Positions 1 to 9,420 of a stretch of 48,872 nt of DNA are shown one piece after another. The stretch lies in assembly GCA_021371875.1 (NCBI GenBank), contig JAJFVH010000157.1:1-48872 (forward strand), given 5' to 3'. The translations under genes were made by a program, and so were the position numbers. The first letter of the stretch is position 1. The number at the start of each line of letters is the position of its first letter. A model generated the notes under the pieces. It did no database searches and had not been told where the DNA came from. It saw only the letters and a list, made by a program, of their open reading frames with translations. The DNA comes from Bacteroidales bacterium. GTDB taxonomy: Bacteria > Bacteroidota > Bacteroidia > Bacteroidales > Paludibacteraceae.

Positions 1-1140
1 GATCCGGCTCAGGAAGAACAAGGGTTGAACGCGGTTTTCAACACCGATGCCACCGTGAAGTTGGTCAGAAACTATGTTGCCAAAATTCAGAACAAGCCTG
101 TTTTGGTCGATGCCAACGCCACCGCCAAAACGCAGGCGTTATATCAACGCATGAAAAATAATCCGGGCAAAGGAATCATGCTCGGTCATCAGGACGATGC
201 GGCTTACGGACACGATTGGTACGGCGAAAAAGGCCGCTCCGACGTAAAAGAAACTGCCGGCGATTATCCGGCAGTAAACGGGTGGGAGCTCGGACATCTG
301 GAAATTGGAGCGGAATATAACCTTGATTCGGTTTACTTCACCGATATGAAGCGATTGATACGCGAGGTGTACGAACGGGGCGGCATCAACACCATCAGTT
401 GGCATAGCGATAATATTGCCACCGGTAAAACCGCCTGGGATTGTGCGCAGGACACTGTCGTCGGCAGCATTTTACCCGGAGGTTCAAATCATGCAGGGTT
501 CCTCTCCTACCTCGACCGGCTGGCTGACTTTTTCCTCGATTTAAAAGATAAAAATGGTGAATTGATTCCGGTTATTTTCCGCATGTACCACGAACATACA
601 GGCGGTTGGTTCTGGTGGGGAGCCAAACAATGCACACCCGGACAATACAACGATTTGTACCGCATGACGGTAAGCTATCTGCGCGATACAAAGAATGTTC
701 ACAACCTTTTGTATGCTTTCTCACCGGCCGATTTGCACAGTGAAAATGATTTCCTGTCCCGTTATCCCGGTGATGAGTGGGTGGATATTATCGGCTTCGA
801 CACCTATGCATCCGGTGAAAACACAACGGCTGCATTTGAGAATTATAAACAAAAAATGACCGCAGGACTCGATATTGTTACCAACTATGCGAAACGTACC
901 GGTAAAATTGCCATCATGGCCGAAACAGGAATGGAAAGTATAAAAGTAACTGATTATTTCACACGCATCCTGTTGCCGCTGATTGAGCCTTACGAAATAA
1001 GCTATGTCCTCCTCTGGCGGAATGCTCACGAACGTCCGCAACATTTTTACGTGCCTTATGCGGGACATCCGGCAGCCGGAGATTTTAAAAAATTCACCGA
1101 TAGTCCGAAGATATTGCTTAATAAAGATATTGCTCCCTAA
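1..1140 (+). CDS. manA: GH26 endo-beta-1,4-mannanase (5' partial)
   Basis: The enzyme hydrolyses internal beta-1,4-mannosidic bonds, releasing mannobiose and short manno-oligosaccharides. The frame is open from base 1, and the first possible start (TTG at 25) lies inside the conserved fold, so the true start and any signal peptide are upstream of the window. Counted from that TTG, the GH26 acid/base Glu is about residue 190 in FRMYHEHTGGWFWWG and the nucleophile Glu is about residue 300 in IAIMAETGME. The HQDD and WHSDN segments are also typical of the family. Gene order with the next genes matches the Bacteroides fragilis mannanase / mannosylglucose phosphorylase / transporter / epimerase cluster. 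The last codons and the stop (encoding IAP-stop) merge into a repeat that begins at the gene end. The family call is firm; cellular location cannot be judged from the visible part. Confidence 0.93.
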   Translation, partial: DPAQEEQGLNAVFNTDATVKLVRNYVAKIQNKPVLVDANATAKTQALYQRMKNNPGKGIMLGHQDDAAYGHDWYGEKGRSDVKETAGDYPAVNGWELGHLEIGAEYNLDSVYFTDMKRLIREVYERGGINTISWHSDNIATGKTAWDCAQDTVVGSILPGGSNHAGFLSYLDRLADFFLDLKDKNGELIPVIFRMYHEHTGGWFWWGAKQCTPGQYNDLYRMTVSYLRDTKNVHNLLYAFSPADLHSENDFLSRYPGDEWVDIIGFDTYASGENTTAAFENYKQKMTAGLDIVTNYAKRTGKIAIMAETGMESIKVTDYFTRILLPLIEPYEISYVLLWRNAHERPQHFYVPYAGHPAAGDFKKFTDSPKILLNKDIAP

Positions 1141-1142
1141 AA

Positions 1143-1234
1143 TTTCCCTCTCACCTCTCGCCTCTCGCCTCTCGCCTGAAGTCGAGTCAGGTAAAGTTGA
1201 GACACAAGTAAAGTCGAGAGACAGCAAAGGGAAA
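1143..1234. repeat. Composite intergenic repeat, copy 1 of 3
   Basis: Tandem CTCTCGCC units are followed by GTCGAG-type units separated by AGGTAAA, between flanks TTTCCCTC and AAAGGGAAAAATT that can pair. Copies at 2508-2588 and 9349-9420 have the same order of parts. It fills most of the 201-bp gap between the GH26 and GH130 genes. No ORF of substance is present in it. Function unknown. Confidence 0.8.
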
Positions 1235-1341
1235 AATTAAAAAAGAAAAATTAAAATAATAAAACAAAACAACATATAAACTAAGTCCTGAAATCCCACG
1301 CCAACCAGCGGAGATTCAGGGAACTTTGAGATTAAAAGCTT

Positions 1342-2508
1342 ATGACTGAGTTTAAAGCCGCTTTGAACAGACTCAAAGCACAACACGATGAATTTCTGGG
1401 AAAGAAAAACGAGAAAGCAGCGCACGGAAATGGCATTTACGACCGTTATGTAAACCCGATTATAACTGCCGAACATGCTCCGTTACATTGGCGCTACGAT
1501 TTCAATCCTGAAACCAATCCTTATCTGATGGAACGTATTGGTGTGAATGCTACCCTTAACTCCGGCGCCATGAAATGGAAGGGGAAATACATACTGGTTG
1601 TTCGCGTCGAAGGCAACGACCGCAAATCGTTTTTTGCCATAGCCGAAAGTCCCAATGGGATCGATAACTTCCGCTTTTGGGACGAGCCTGTAACGCTGCC
1701 CGAAACGGAAGAACCTGATATCAACGTATATGATATGCGCCTTACTGCCCATGAAGATGGCTGGATTTACGGCATTTTCTGCAGCGAACGCAAAGATCCG
1801 GAGGCTCCTGCAGGCGACCTGTCGGCCGCGGTGGCTGCCGCCGGAATTGTACGTACGAAAGATTTGCTCAGATGGGAACGTCTACCCGATTTGAAAACCA
1901 AAAGTCAGCAACGTAATGTGGTACTTCACCCCGAATTTGTGGATGGTAAATACGCACTCTATACCCGTCCGCAGGATGGATTTATCGATACCGGTAGTGG
2001 TGGCGGAATCGGCTGGGCATTGGTAGATGATATGACGAATGCAGAAGTAAAAGAAGAAAAAATTATCAATCACCGTTATTATCATACGATCAAGGAAATG
2101 AAAAACGGTGAAGGACCGCATCCAATCAAAACTGAAAAAGGATGGTTGCATTTGGCTCACGGAGTGCGTGGATGTGCTGCAGGATTACGTTATGTCTTGT
2201 ATCTTTATCTCACCGAGTTACAGGATCCAACAAAATTGCTTGCCGAACCGGCAGGCTTCTTCATGGCACCGCAAGGCGAAGAACGTGTGGGTGATGTCTC
2301 AAATGTATTATTTAGCAACGGTTGGATTGCCGACGAAGATGGAAAAGTATTTATTTACTATGCTTCATCGGATACTCGTATGCACGTGGCCACTTCTACC
2401 ATCGATAAGTTACTCGATTATTGCCTGAACACGCCTGCCGATGGTTATCGTTCGGCAAAATCAGTCGAAACGATCAAAGAACTGGTTGCAAAAAATAAAG
2501 CATTGTAG
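1342..2508 (+). CDS. mgp: GH130 4-O-beta-D-mannosyl-D-glucose phosphorylase
   Basis: A cytoplasmic inverting phosphorylase that converts mannosyl-beta-1,4-glucose plus phosphate to mannose 1-phosphate and glucose. The 388-residue length fits the family. Asp131, in the sequence NVYDMRLT, falls at the position I recall for the catalytic Asp of the characterised B. fragilis enzyme. Other supporting segments are the N-terminal [10 protein letters not shown] region, [16 protein letters not shown], and [18 protein letters not shown], where basic residues bind phosphate in this family. There is no signal peptide. It sits between GH26 and GH27 in the same direction; a few bases downstream the 2508-2588 repeat begins, and the TAG stop touches it. 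The cellobiose 2-epimerase encoded at 8161 would supply the substrate, as in the mannan pathway described in B. fragilis. Activity on longer manno-oligosaccharides is a less likely alternative. Confidence 0.93.
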   Translation: MTEFKAALNRLKAQHDEFLGKKNEKAAHGNGIYDRYVNPIITAEHAPLHWRYDFNPETNPYLMERIGVNATLNSGAMKWKGKYILVVRVEGNDRKSFFAIAESPNGIDNFRFWDEPVTLPETEEPDINVYDMRLTAHEDGWIYGIFCSERKDPEAPAGDLSAAVAAAGIVRTKDLLRWERLPDLKTKSQQRNVVLHPEFVDGKYALYTRPQDGFIDTGSGGGIGWALVDDMTNAEVKEEKIINHRYYHTIKEMKNGEGPHPIKTEKGWLHLAHGVRGCAAGLRYVLYLYLTELQDPTKLLAEPAGFFMAPQGEERVGDVSNVLFSNGWIADEDGKVFIYYASSDTRMHVATSTIDKLLDYCLNTPADGYRSAKSVETIKELVAKNKAL

Positions 2509-2588
2509 CCTCCTAAATCCCCTCTCCCCTCTCGCCTCTCGCCTAAAGTCGAGACAGGTAAAGTCGAGACACAGCAAGGAGGACTTTA
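2508..2588. repeat. Composite intergenic repeat, copy 2 of 3
   Basis: The outer parts GCCTCCTAAATCCCC and AAGGAGGACTTT pair with each other and match the simple palindromic unit at 8050-8090. The place of that unit's short loop is taken by CTCTCGCC units and two GTCGAGAC units separated by AGGTAAA. It spans most of the 127-bp gap between GH130 and GH27. This looks like one repeat nested in the loop of another. Confidence 0.8.
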
Positions 2589-2635
2589 AGAGTTGGATGA
2601 ATTAAGTTTAATCAATTATAAAAAAACTGAATCAA

Positions 2636-3919
2636 ATGAAGAAGCTATTTTTAAATAAACGAGACACTATCATTGTTACAGCATTCTTAGCCCCCCTTCG
2701 GGGGGTTGGGGGGCTTTTGTTTCTTTTCCTTTCGTTGTCCGTTTCTGCCCAAAAATTTGAGGGTCTGGCTCAAACGCCGCCCATGGGTTGGAACAGCTGG
2801 AACAAATTTGCCTGCGACGTAAGCGAAGACCTGATTCGCCAAACTGCCGATGCCATGGTTTCGTCAGGAATGAAAGATGCAGGATACGAATACATTGTGA
2901 TCGACGATTGCTGGCAGGTGAGCCGCGACTCACTCGGTTTTATCGTCCCTGATCCCGTTCGTTTTCCATCCGGGATAAAAGCGTTGGCTGATTACATTCA
3001 CTCCAAAGGATTGAAATTCGGCATTTATTCCTGTGCCGGCGACAAAACCTGTGGAGGTCGTCCTGCCGGACGCGGACACGAATACCAGGATGCTATTTCG
3101 TACGCCCAATGGGGTGTCGATTACCTGAAATACGACTGGTGCAATACCGAGAAACTGAATGCCGAAGGCGCTTACATCACCATGCGCGACGCACTTTACA
3201 GCGCCGGACGTCCGATTGTTTTCAGCCTTTGCGAATGGGGCGACAACAAACCCTGGCTCTGGGCCAAAAATGTGGGACATCTTTGGCGTACAACCGGAGA
3301 TATTTACAATTGCTTCGATTGTGTCTACGATCACGGAACCTGGAAATCGTGGGGTGTTATGCAAATTCTCGATAAACAGGACGGACTGCGCCAGTATGCC
3401 GGACCTGGACATTGGAACGACCCCGACATGATGCAGGTAGGTAACGGAATGCCACTCAACGAACAACGTGCACACTTTACAATGTGGGCTATGATTAATG
3501 CTCCGTTGATTGCCGGAAACGATTTGAGAAACATGACAACCGAAACCCTGAACGTTTTGACTAACAAAGAAGTAATTGCTGTAAATCAGGATTCGTTGGG
3601 AATTCAGGGATTCAAATATGAAGTGAAAGACAGCGTGGAAATATGGATGAAACCTTTGAAAAACAATGAATGGGTCATTACCTATCTGAACCGCAGCGTT
3701 TCACCAAAAACCATCAGCCAGGATTGGAAAATATTCTCGGTAACCGATGAATTAACCGGCAGAAAACTGGATACTACTGGAAAAGAAGTGTTCATCCTTC
3801 GTGATTTATGGCTGCAAAAAGCCGTCGGAGATACACGCAAAGCGTTGAGTGCAGTTATTCCGGGTCATGATGTTTTGTGCCTGAAAGTATCAAAAAAACC
3901 TGTTAAATCACGAAAATAA
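2636..3919 (+). CDS. GH27 alpha-galactosidase, secreted
   Basis: Removes alpha-1,6-galactosyl side chains from galactomannan or its oligosaccharides. The mature part begins near residue 39 with KFEGLAQTPPMGWNSWN, the standard GH27 opening. The nucleophile is Asp167 in LKYDWC and the acid/base is Asp222 in WRTTGD; the GPGHWNDPDMM motif follows. The C-terminal beta-sandwich completes a normal 427-residue length. Residues 1-38 read as a signal peptide, but its hydrophobic part (about 19-28, APLRGVGGLL) is encoded by a GC-rich palindromic repeat at 2690-2719, so the export signal appears to have been rebuilt around an insertion. The likely site of action is the periplasm or cell surface, ahead of import by the transporter at 4074. 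The family is certain; export is inferred. Confidence 0.94.
   Translation: MKKLFLNKRDTIIVTAFLAPLRGVGGLLFLFLSLSVSAQKFEGLAQTPPMGWNSWNKFACDVSEDLIRQTADAMVSSGMKDAGYEYIVIDDCWQVSRDSLGFIVPDPVRFPSGIKALADYIHSKGLKFGIYSCAGDKTCGGRPAGRGHEYQDAISYAQWGVDYLKYDWCNTEKLNAEGAYITMRDALYSAGRPIVFSLCEWGDNKPWLWAKNVGHLWRTTGDIYNCFDCVYDHGTWKSWGVMQILDKQDGLRQYAGPGHWNDPDMMQVGNGMPLNEQRAHFTMWAMINAPLIAGNDLRNMTTETLNVLTNKEVIAVNQDSLGIQGFKYEVKDSVEIWMKPLKNNEWVITYLNRSVSPKTISQDWKIFSVTDELTGRKLDTTGKEVFILRDLWLQKAVGDTRKALSAVIPGHDVLCLKVSKKPVKSRK
2690..2719. repeat. GC-rich palindromic repeat inside the GH27 signal peptide
   Basis: A C6-TTC-G6 hairpin (2691-2705) is followed by TTGGGGGGCTTTT, the same layout as copies at 6932-6966 and 8127-8158. 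It is in frame with the GH27 gene and encodes small and hydrophobic residues in the leader. Confidence 0.8.
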
Positions 3920-3988
3920 TCCCTCTTTAGAAACATATCAGGACTATACTTTAAAAGGTAAACCGGTAATTTTGTATTGAATTAAAAA

Positions 3989-4048
3989 AACGCCCTAACC
4001 CTTCAAAAGGGAAACGATAAAGTCCCTTTGAAGGGGTTTGGGGTCTAA
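3989..4048. repeat. Inverted pair of palindromic repeat units
   Basis: A reverse unit (CGCCCTAACCCTTCAAAAGGG) faces a forward unit (GTCCCTTTGAAGGGGTTTGGGG) across about 8 bases. The pair can fold into one long hairpin. It lies in the gap between GH27 and the symporter and ends about 26 bases before the symporter ATG, so it overlaps an apparent TTG start at 4038 that is not the real one. Confidence 0.7.
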
Positions 4049-4073
4049 TTATTTAAAAATCACAATTAATAAA

Positions 4074-5507
4074 ATGAATCTTCAAAAAATCAGTTTAAAA
4101 GAAAAAATCGGTTACGGTTTTGGTGATGCCGCATCTTCCATGTTCTGGAAGATTTTCGGAATGTATTCTTTGTTTTTTTATACCGATGTTTTCGGTATTA
4201 CGGCAGCTGCAGCCGGAACGATGTTTCTGGTTGCTCGTTTGTGGGATTCTTTTTTCGATGTTTTTGTAGGAATAATCAGCGACCGTACTAAAAGCCGCTA
4301 CGGAAAATATCGTCCATACTTATTATGGTTTGCCATTCCATTTGCCGTAATGGGCGCCATAACATTTTTTACCCCTGATTTCGGTCAAACAGCCAAATTA
4401 GTGTACGCATACATTACTTACTCATTGATGATGGTTGTGTACTCATTAATTAATGTGCCGTATGCTTCTTTGCTGGGAGTCATTTCTCCCGATCCAATAG
4501 AAAGAAATTCGCTTTCTTCTTATCGCATGTCATTCGCTTTCATTGGGAGCTTTATAACATTCATGTTGCTGCAACCTCTGATTGACTTTTTTGCTAAAAC
4601 GTTTGATCCCGAAAGTGTTGCTCAAACGTCTAAGGCTGTGGAATCCACCGTTAGCACTTCACCGGTTGGTTGGGTTATGGGAGTAGGAGCGATAGGACTT
4701 ATCTGCGTTATTTTGTTTTTGTTGTGTTTTAGTTGGACAAAGGAAAGGGTTACACAAATTGAAAGCGAAAAAAATGTTTCTGTCAGGCAGGATTTAAAAA
4801 ATTTGTTACGCAATGCTCCATGGTGGATTTTAGTTGCAACGGGTCTGGCTTCTTTACTCTTCAATGCCGTACGCGATAGTGTTGCTATCTTCTTTTTCAG
4901 AGATTACGTGCAAGTAAACTATAAAATGGCAGGAACAGGCTGGGATCTGACGACTATTTATTTCCTTGTAGGTCAGGCAGCCAACTTAATAGGGGTAATG
5001 GCCGCGCCTTCTATCTCAGCAAAATATGGTAAGAGAAAAACGTATATGATTGCCAGTTTAATGGCCGGATTATTAAGCATAGCTTTTTATTTCATTCCGA
5101 ACAATATCACCTGGATTCTGATTTTCCAATTCATGATTTCTATCTTCGCAGGATATGTTCTGCCATTGTTGTGGTCTATGTTTGCCGACATTGTGGATCA
5201 TCAGGAATTGCTTACAGGACGTCGTGCAACCGGATTAATTTTCTCATCCTCTTCCATGTCCCAAAAATTGGGTTGGGCATTAGGTACGGCGCTTAGTGCA
5301 TGGATTCTTGCCCTGTTCAAATATGCTCCAGAATTAGCGGTACAAAGTCCACAAACTATTTTTGGCGAACATATTTCGGTCAGCTTAATACCTGCAGTGT
5401 GCTGTTTATTGGCTTTTGTAGGCATGTATTTTTATCCGCTTTCAGATAAAAAAGTAAAGGAAAACACGGAACAACTTGAAGTAAAAAGAGCTAATTCAAA
5501 AGCTTAA
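4074..5507 (+). CDS. GPH-family sugar:cation symporter
   Basis: A cytoplasmic-membrane permease of the glycoside-pentoside-hexuronide group in the major facilitator superfamily; context predicts import of mannobiose, cellobiose or mannosylglucose. About 12 hydrophobic helices are visible over 477 residues. Family signatures are the N-terminal KEKIGYGFGDAASSMFW and the DRTKSRYGKYRPYLLW loop after helix 2. The ATG at 4074 is chosen because the upstream in-frame TTG at 4038 lies in a repeat and would add residues ahead of the conserved opening. The gene stands between the exported hydrolases and the cytoplasmic phosphorylases, and a transporter holds the same place in the B. fragilis cluster. 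A 13-bp hairpin follows the stop codon. The exact sugar is not readable from sequence. Confidence 0.9.
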   Translation: MNLQKISLKEKIGYGFGDAASSMFWKIFGMYSLFFYTDVFGITAAAAGTMFLVARLWDSFFDVFVGIISDRTKSRYGKYRPYLLWFAIPFAVMGAITFFTPDFGQTAKLVYAYITYSLMMVVYSLINVPYASLLGVISPDPIERNSLSSYRMSFAFIGSFITFMLLQPLIDFFAKTFDPESVAQTSKAVESTVSTSPVGWVMGVGAIGLICVILFLLCFSWTKERVTQIESEKNVSVRQDLKNLLRNAPWWILVATGLASLLFNAVRDSVAIFFFRDYVQVNYKMAGTGWDLTTIYFLVGQAANLIGVMAAPSISAKYGKRKTYMIASLMAGLLSIAFYFIPNNITWILIFQFMISIFAGYVLPLLWSMFADIVDHQELLTGRRATGLIFSSSSMSQKLGWALGTALSAWILALFKYAPELAVQSPQTIFGEHISVSLIPAVCCLLAFVGMYFYPLSDKKVKENTEQLEVKRANSKA

Positions 5508-5522
5508 TAAATATTAACTACT

Positions 5523-5552
5523 CCTTCTCTCCGTCGGTTGACGGAGAGAAGG
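5523..5552 (+). terminator. Strong intercistronic hairpin (terminator or processing site)
   Basis: A perfect 13-bp stem (5523-5535 with 5540-5552), 4-base loop, then TTCTTT. It fills the 61-bp gap between the symporter and GH94. As the operon continues, it may attenuate or stabilise rather than fully terminate. Confidence 0.5.
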
Positions 5553-5568
5553 TTCTTTAAAATAGAAA

Positions 5569-8046
5569 ATGCAATACGGACATTTTGATGATGAAAGACG
5601 TGAATACGTCATTACCAACCCGCGTACGCCATGGCCCTGGATTAATTACCTCGGCAATGAAGATTTTTTCAGTTTAGTTTCCAATACCGGTGGTGGATAT
5701 TCTTTTTACAAAGATGCCAAGTTCCGCCGTATAACACGCTACCGGTATAACAATGTACCGATGGACAGCGGCGGAAAATACTTTTACATCAACGATGGGG
5801 AATCGGTTTGGAGTCCAGGCTGGAAACCCTGTAAAACCGAGTTGGACAGTTACGAATGTCGTCACGGGATGAATTACACCACCATCAAAGGGATGAAAAA
5901 CGGCATCGAAGCCGAAGCGTTGTATTTCGTTCCTTTGAAAACATGGGCTGAAGTACAGAAACTCACTTTGCGAAATACAACAAACGAAGTCAAAACGCTT
6001 AAAATATTTTCTTTCGTTGAATGGGCTTTGTGGAATGCCGTTACGGATATGGAAAATTTCCAGCGTAATTTCTCTACCGGCGAAGTAGAAATTGAAGATT
6101 CAGTGATATACCACAAAACCGAATACAAAGAACGTCGCAATCATTACGCGTATTACTCGGTAAACGTACCCATGCAAGGCTTCGAAACCGACCGTGAAAC
6201 TTTCTTCGGATTGTACAACGGATTTGATGAACCGCAGACCGTGCTCGAAGGAGCGCCCCGCAATTCCGTTGCTCACGGCTGGTCGCCCGTTGCTTCGCAT
6301 TATGTGGAAGTAACTCTGCAACCGGGCGAATCGAAGGATTTGGTGTACGTGTTGGGTTATGTTGAAAACGCTGATGACGAGAAATGGGAAAGCAAAAACA
6401 TAATCAATAAAGTCAAAGCGAAAGCCACCATTGCCCGTTTCGATACGGCTGCAAAGGTTGATGCTGCTTTGGCTGAATTACGAGTCTATTGGGATAACTT
6501 ATTGAATGTTTTTACCATTAAAACAGGCGAAGAAAAGCTCGACCGTATGGTGAATATCTGGAACCAGTACCAATGTATGATTACCTTCTGCTTCTCGCGT
6601 TCGGCTTCGTTTTTCGAAAGCGGCATCGGGCGTGGCATGGGTTTCCGCGATTCCAACCAGGATTTAGTAGGTTTTGTGCATCAGATTCCCGAACGCGCCC
6701 GCGAACGTATCATCGACATTGCTTCCACGCAATTTCCAGACGGCGGTTGCTATCATCAATATCAACCTTTGACTAAAAAAGGGAACAACGAAATCGGTCA
6801 GGGATTTAATGATGATCCGCTGTGGCTGATCCTCGGAACCGTAAGTTATATCAAGGAATCGGGCGATTTTACTATTTTGGATGAAAAAGTTTCATTCAAC
6901 GATACTCTTGGTGAAGACGAAAGTAATTTTACATCCCCTCCTTCGGAGGGGCTTGGGGAGGCTTCTCTTTTCGACCATTTAACTGTGTCATTCGACCATG
7001 TAATCAATAATCTCGGACCTCACGGACTGCCGTTGATTGGCCGTGCCGACTGGAACGACTGTCTGAACCTGAACTGTTTCTCGAATGATCCTAACGAAAG
7101 TTTCCAAACGACGGAAAATAAATCCGAAGGTTCGCAGGCGGAAAGTTTGATGATTGCCGGTATGTTTGTAATGTACGGTGCCGATTATGCCGAACTCTGC
7201 CTCAAACTGGGTAAAACTGAAGAAGCTGCACGTGCTCAGGAGCTCGTTGAACAAATGAGCGAAGCGGTGAAAAAATACGGCTGGGACGGTGAATGGTTTA
7301 TCCGTGCTTACGATTACTACGGACGGAAAGTCGGTTCGAATGAAAATGAAGAAGGCAAAATTTTTATCGAATCGAACGGCTGGTGCACTATGGCAGGCAT
7401 TGGACTCGAAGAAGGCCTGGTAAGCAAGGCCTTGGATGCAGTAAAAGAACGGCTCGATTGCGAACACGGTATCGTGCTCAACAACCCTGCATTCACCAAA
7501 TATTATATCGAATACGGCGAAATTTCGAGCTATCCTCCAGGTTACAAGGAAAATGCAGGTATTTTCTGCCACAACAATCCCTGGATTATGATCGGCGAGA
7601 CCGTTCAGGGTCGTGGGGATCGCGCATGGGAATATTTCCGTAAAATCTGTCCGTCGTACACCGAAGAAAAAAGCGAACTCCACAAAGTGGAACCTTACGT
7701 GTATGCGCAAATGATAGCCGGCAAAGATGCATTCCGCCCCGGCGAAGCCAAAAACTCATGGCTTACAGGGACAGCCGCCTGGAATTATTACGCCATTACA
7801 CAATATATTCTCGGAATCCGCCCTTCGTACGATGGATTACAGATCAATCCATGTATTGCTCCCGAATGGAAAGGTTTCAGCGTGAAACGTCAGTTTCGCG
7901 GGGCAACTTACGAAATAGAGGTGAAAAATCCGAAGGGAAAAATGAAAGGCCTTTCTTCCATCAAAATTGATGGGAACCCGATTGAAGGTAATATTATTCC
8001 GTTGATGCCTGCAGGTGGAACCTACAAGGTAGAAGTGCTGATGTAA
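5569..8046 (+). CDS. GH94 cellobiose-phosphorylase-like enzyme
   Basis: Predicted cytoplasmic inverting phosphorylase yielding glucose 1-phosphate and glucose from cellobiose, which would be released from glucomannan. The first 270 or so residues form the GH94 beta-sandwich ([27 protein letters not shown]); the (alpha/alpha)6 catalytic barrel follows. Conserved segments are [12 protein letters not shown], the ADWNDCLNL motif that holds the general acid Asp (D494 or D497), the C-terminal [10 protein letters not shown] and [20 protein letters not shown]. At 825 residues it is close to usual length. Residues about 455-467 ([11 protein letters not shown]) are encoded by a GC-rich palindromic repeat and appear to be an extra surface loop just before the catalytic segment. 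There is no signal peptide. Its position between transporter and epimerase supports a role on imported disaccharides. GH94 also covers cellodextrin, laminaribiose and chitobiose phosphorylases, so substrate is inferred from context. Confidence 0.87.
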   Translation: MQYGHFDDERREYVITNPRTPWPWINYLGNEDFFSLVSNTGGGYSFYKDAKFRRITRYRYNNVPMDSGGKYFYINDGESVWSPGWKPCKTELDSYECRHGMNYTTIKGMKNGIEAEALYFVPLKTWAEVQKLTLRNTTNEVKTLKIFSFVEWALWNAVTDMENFQRNFSTGEVEIEDSVIYHKTEYKERRNHYAYYSVNVPMQGFETDRETFFGLYNGFDEPQTVLEGAPRNSVAHGWSPVASHYVEVTLQPGESKDLVYVLGYVENADDEKWESKNIINKVKAKATIARFDTAAKVDAALAELRVYWDNLLNVFTIKTGEEKLDRMVNIWNQYQCMITFCFSRSASFFESGIGRGMGFRDSNQDLVGFVHQIPERARERIIDIASTQFPDGGCYHQYQPLTKKGNNEIGQGFNDDPLWLILGTVSYIKESGDFTILDEKVSFNDTLGEDESNFTSPPSEGLGEASLFDHLTVSFDHVINNLGPHGLPLIGRADWNDCLNLNCFSNDPNESFQTTENKSEGSQAESLMIAGMFVMYGADYAELCLKLGKTEEAARAQELVEQMSEAVKKYGWDGEWFIRAYDYYGRKVGSNENEEGKIFIESNGWCTMAGIGLEEGLVSKALDAVKERLDCEHGIVLNNPAFTKYYIEYGEISSYPPGYKENAGIFCHNNPWIMIGETVQGRGDRAWEYFRKICPSYTEEKSELHKVEPYVYAQMIAGKDAFRPGEAKNSWLTGTAAWNYYAITQYILGIRPSYDGLQINPCIAPEWKGFSVKRQFRGATYEIEVKNPKGKMKGLSSIKIDGNPIEGNIIPLMPAGGTYKVEVLM
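6932..6966. repeat. GC-rich palindromic repeat inside the GH94 coding sequence
   Basis: The hairpin CCCCTCCTTCGGAGGGG (6935-6951) is followed by CTTGGGGAGGCTT. It is in frame and adds roughly 11-12 residues to the enzyme without breaking it. Confidence 0.8.
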
Positions 8047-8049
8047 CAA

Positions 8050-8160
8050 GCCCCCTAAATCCCCCGAAGGGGGACTCTGTGGCTTAAATCAGATATTGAA
8101 ATTTAAAAATGTAACTAACTAAGTTCCCCCCCCCCTTGGGGGAATTTAAAGAGGGCTTAT
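8050..8160. repeat. Two palindromic repeat units between GH94 and the epimerase
   Basis: A reverse unit (8050-8090; core CCCCCGAAGGGGG flanked by GCCCCCTAAAT and ACT) and a forward unit (8125-8158; C-run, TTGGGGGAATTT, AAAGAGGGCTT) sit about 35 bases apart. Together they occupy nearly all of the 114-bp gap. The second ends directly at the ATG of the next gene, so it could affect translation initiation. Confidence 0.75.
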
Positions 8161-9357
8161 ATGAAATATGAACTTTTAGAACTCAAACAAGAACTCAAAG
8201 AAGAGTTGACGCACAATATCCTTCCGTTCTGGATAGAAAAAATGGTAGATGAAAAAAATGGCGGTTTTTACGGACAAATCACAGGGAAAGATATGATTGT
8301 GCCCGATGCGCCTAAAGGTGGTATCCTGAATGCCCGTATTCTCTGGACTTTTTCATCGGCAACTTTACATCTTAAAAATCAGTTATACCTGGAGTATGCC
8401 AAACGAGCAAAAGTTTACATATTCGATCATTTTTTCGATAAGGAAAATGGCGGAACTTATTGGATGCTGAATGCTGACGGAACTCCTGCCGATACTAAAA
8501 AGCAAATCTACAGTCAGGCATTTTTTATATATGCTTTGGTCGAGTATTATCGTGCAACCGGAGATAATACTTGTCTTGATAAAGCCAAGGAGCTATTTCT
8601 ATTGATAGAAAAACATAGTTTCGATAAAGAAAAGAATGGCTATTTCGAAGCATACAGCAAGGATTGGGTGTTGCTCGACGACTTGCGCCTGAGCGACAAA
8701 GATGCCAACGAAAAGAAAACCATGAACACACATCTCCACATTTTGGAAGCTTATACCAACTTGTACCGGATGTGGAAAGACGAAGAACTTAGAAAACAAC
8801 TTAAAAACCTCGTTGAGATATTTCTGGATAAAATTATTAATAAAGATACGCATCATCTCGATTTGTTTTTCGACGAAAACTGGACATGCAAATCTACCTT
8901 GTTTTCTTACGGACACGATATTGAGGCCGCCTGGTTGCTCGACGAAGCGGCTTTAGTGCTTGGCGATACCGAGGTATTGAAAAAGGTACGCAACGTGGTG
9001 GTCAAAGTTGCCAATGCGGCAGCCGAAGGGACTCGACCCAACGGTTCCATTATCAACGAGAAAAACTACGCCACGGGACACATTGATACCAGCTGCGACT
9101 GGTGGCCGCAAGCCGAAGCCATGGTCGGCTTTTTCAATATTTACGAATTGACTCACAACGAGCATTATGCGCAAAAAACATTAGAAGCCTGGGAATTTAT
9201 TAAAGAGCATATCATCGACAAACAAAACGGTGAATGGCACTGGGCGGTATCGGCTGATGGTACCATCGATACGCTGAACGACAAAGCCGGTTTTTGGAAA
9301 TGTCCCTATCACAACAGCCGTATGTGTCTGGAATTAATGGAGCGAATTGCCCCCTAA
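8161..9357 (+). CDS. ce: Cellobiose 2-epimerase (AGE superfamily)
   Basis: Cytoplasmic enzyme that epimerises the reducing-end sugar at C2, turning mannobiose into mannosyl-beta-1,4-glucose for the GH130 enzyme, and also acting on cellobiose. The 398 residues form an (alpha/alpha)6 barrel. The histidines expected for catalysis are visible in NTHLHILEAY (His191/193), YGHDIEAAW (His252) and CPYHNSRMCLE (His384); GFYGQI near the N terminus and DTSCDWWPQAEAM are also family features. The forward repeat abuts the start codon, so there is little room for a normal leader. The last codons (GCC CCC TAA) belong to the third composite repeat, giving an IAP C-terminus like that of the GH26 protein. The family assignment is strong; N-acylglucosamine epimerase is unlikely given the neighbours. 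Confidence 0.93.
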   Translation: MKYELLELKQELKEELTHNILPFWIEKMVDEKNGGFYGQITGKDMIVPDAPKGGILNARILWTFSSATLHLKNQLYLEYAKRAKVYIFDHFFDKENGGTYWMLNADGTPADTKKQIYSQAFFIYALVEYYRATGDNTCLDKAKELFLLIEKHSFDKEKNGYFEAYSKDWVLLDDLRLSDKDANEKKTMNTHLHILEAYTNLYRMWKDEELRKQLKNLVEIFLDKIINKDTHHLDLFFDENWTCKSTLFSYGHDIEAAWLLDEAALVLGDTEVLKKVRNVVVKVANAAAEGTRPNGSIINEKNYATGHIDTSCDWWPQAEAMVGFFNIYELTHNEHYAQKTLEAWEFIKEHIIDKQNGEWHWAVSADGTIDTLNDKAGFWKCPYHNSRMCLELMERIAP

Positions 9358-9420
9358 TCCCTCTCGCCTCTCGCCTGAAGTCGAGACAGGTAAAGTAGAG
9401 ACACGGCAGGGGGACTTAAG
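9349..9420. repeat. Composite intergenic repeat, copy 3 of 3
   Basis: The ends GCCCCCTAATCCC and GGGGGACTT enclose CTCTCGCC units and GTCGAGAC-AGGTAAA-GTAGAGAC. It begins inside the epimerase gene and supplies its stop codon. It occupies about half of the 134-bp gap before GH5. Confidence 0.8.

Noticed and set aside
721-1227. 168-codon minus-strand ORF and the 78-codon plus ORF at 1004-1240
   Set aside because: Both are shadows of the GH26 3' end; their tails run into the composite repeat, whose CTCTCGCC units happen to be open in several frames.
1143-1234. CRISPR-like tandem repeat
   Set aside because: The units are about 8 bases long with no spacers of uniform length and no cas genes nearby.
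2690-2719. Possible frameshift or assembly error in GH27 leader
   Set aside because: The odd stretch is a repeat copy that keeps the frame, and similar copies occur in two other genes and several gaps, so an error is unlikely.
6988-7710. 240-codon minus-strand ORF
   Set aside because: Shadow of the GH94 catalytic domain; the plus frame carries conserved motifs throughout.
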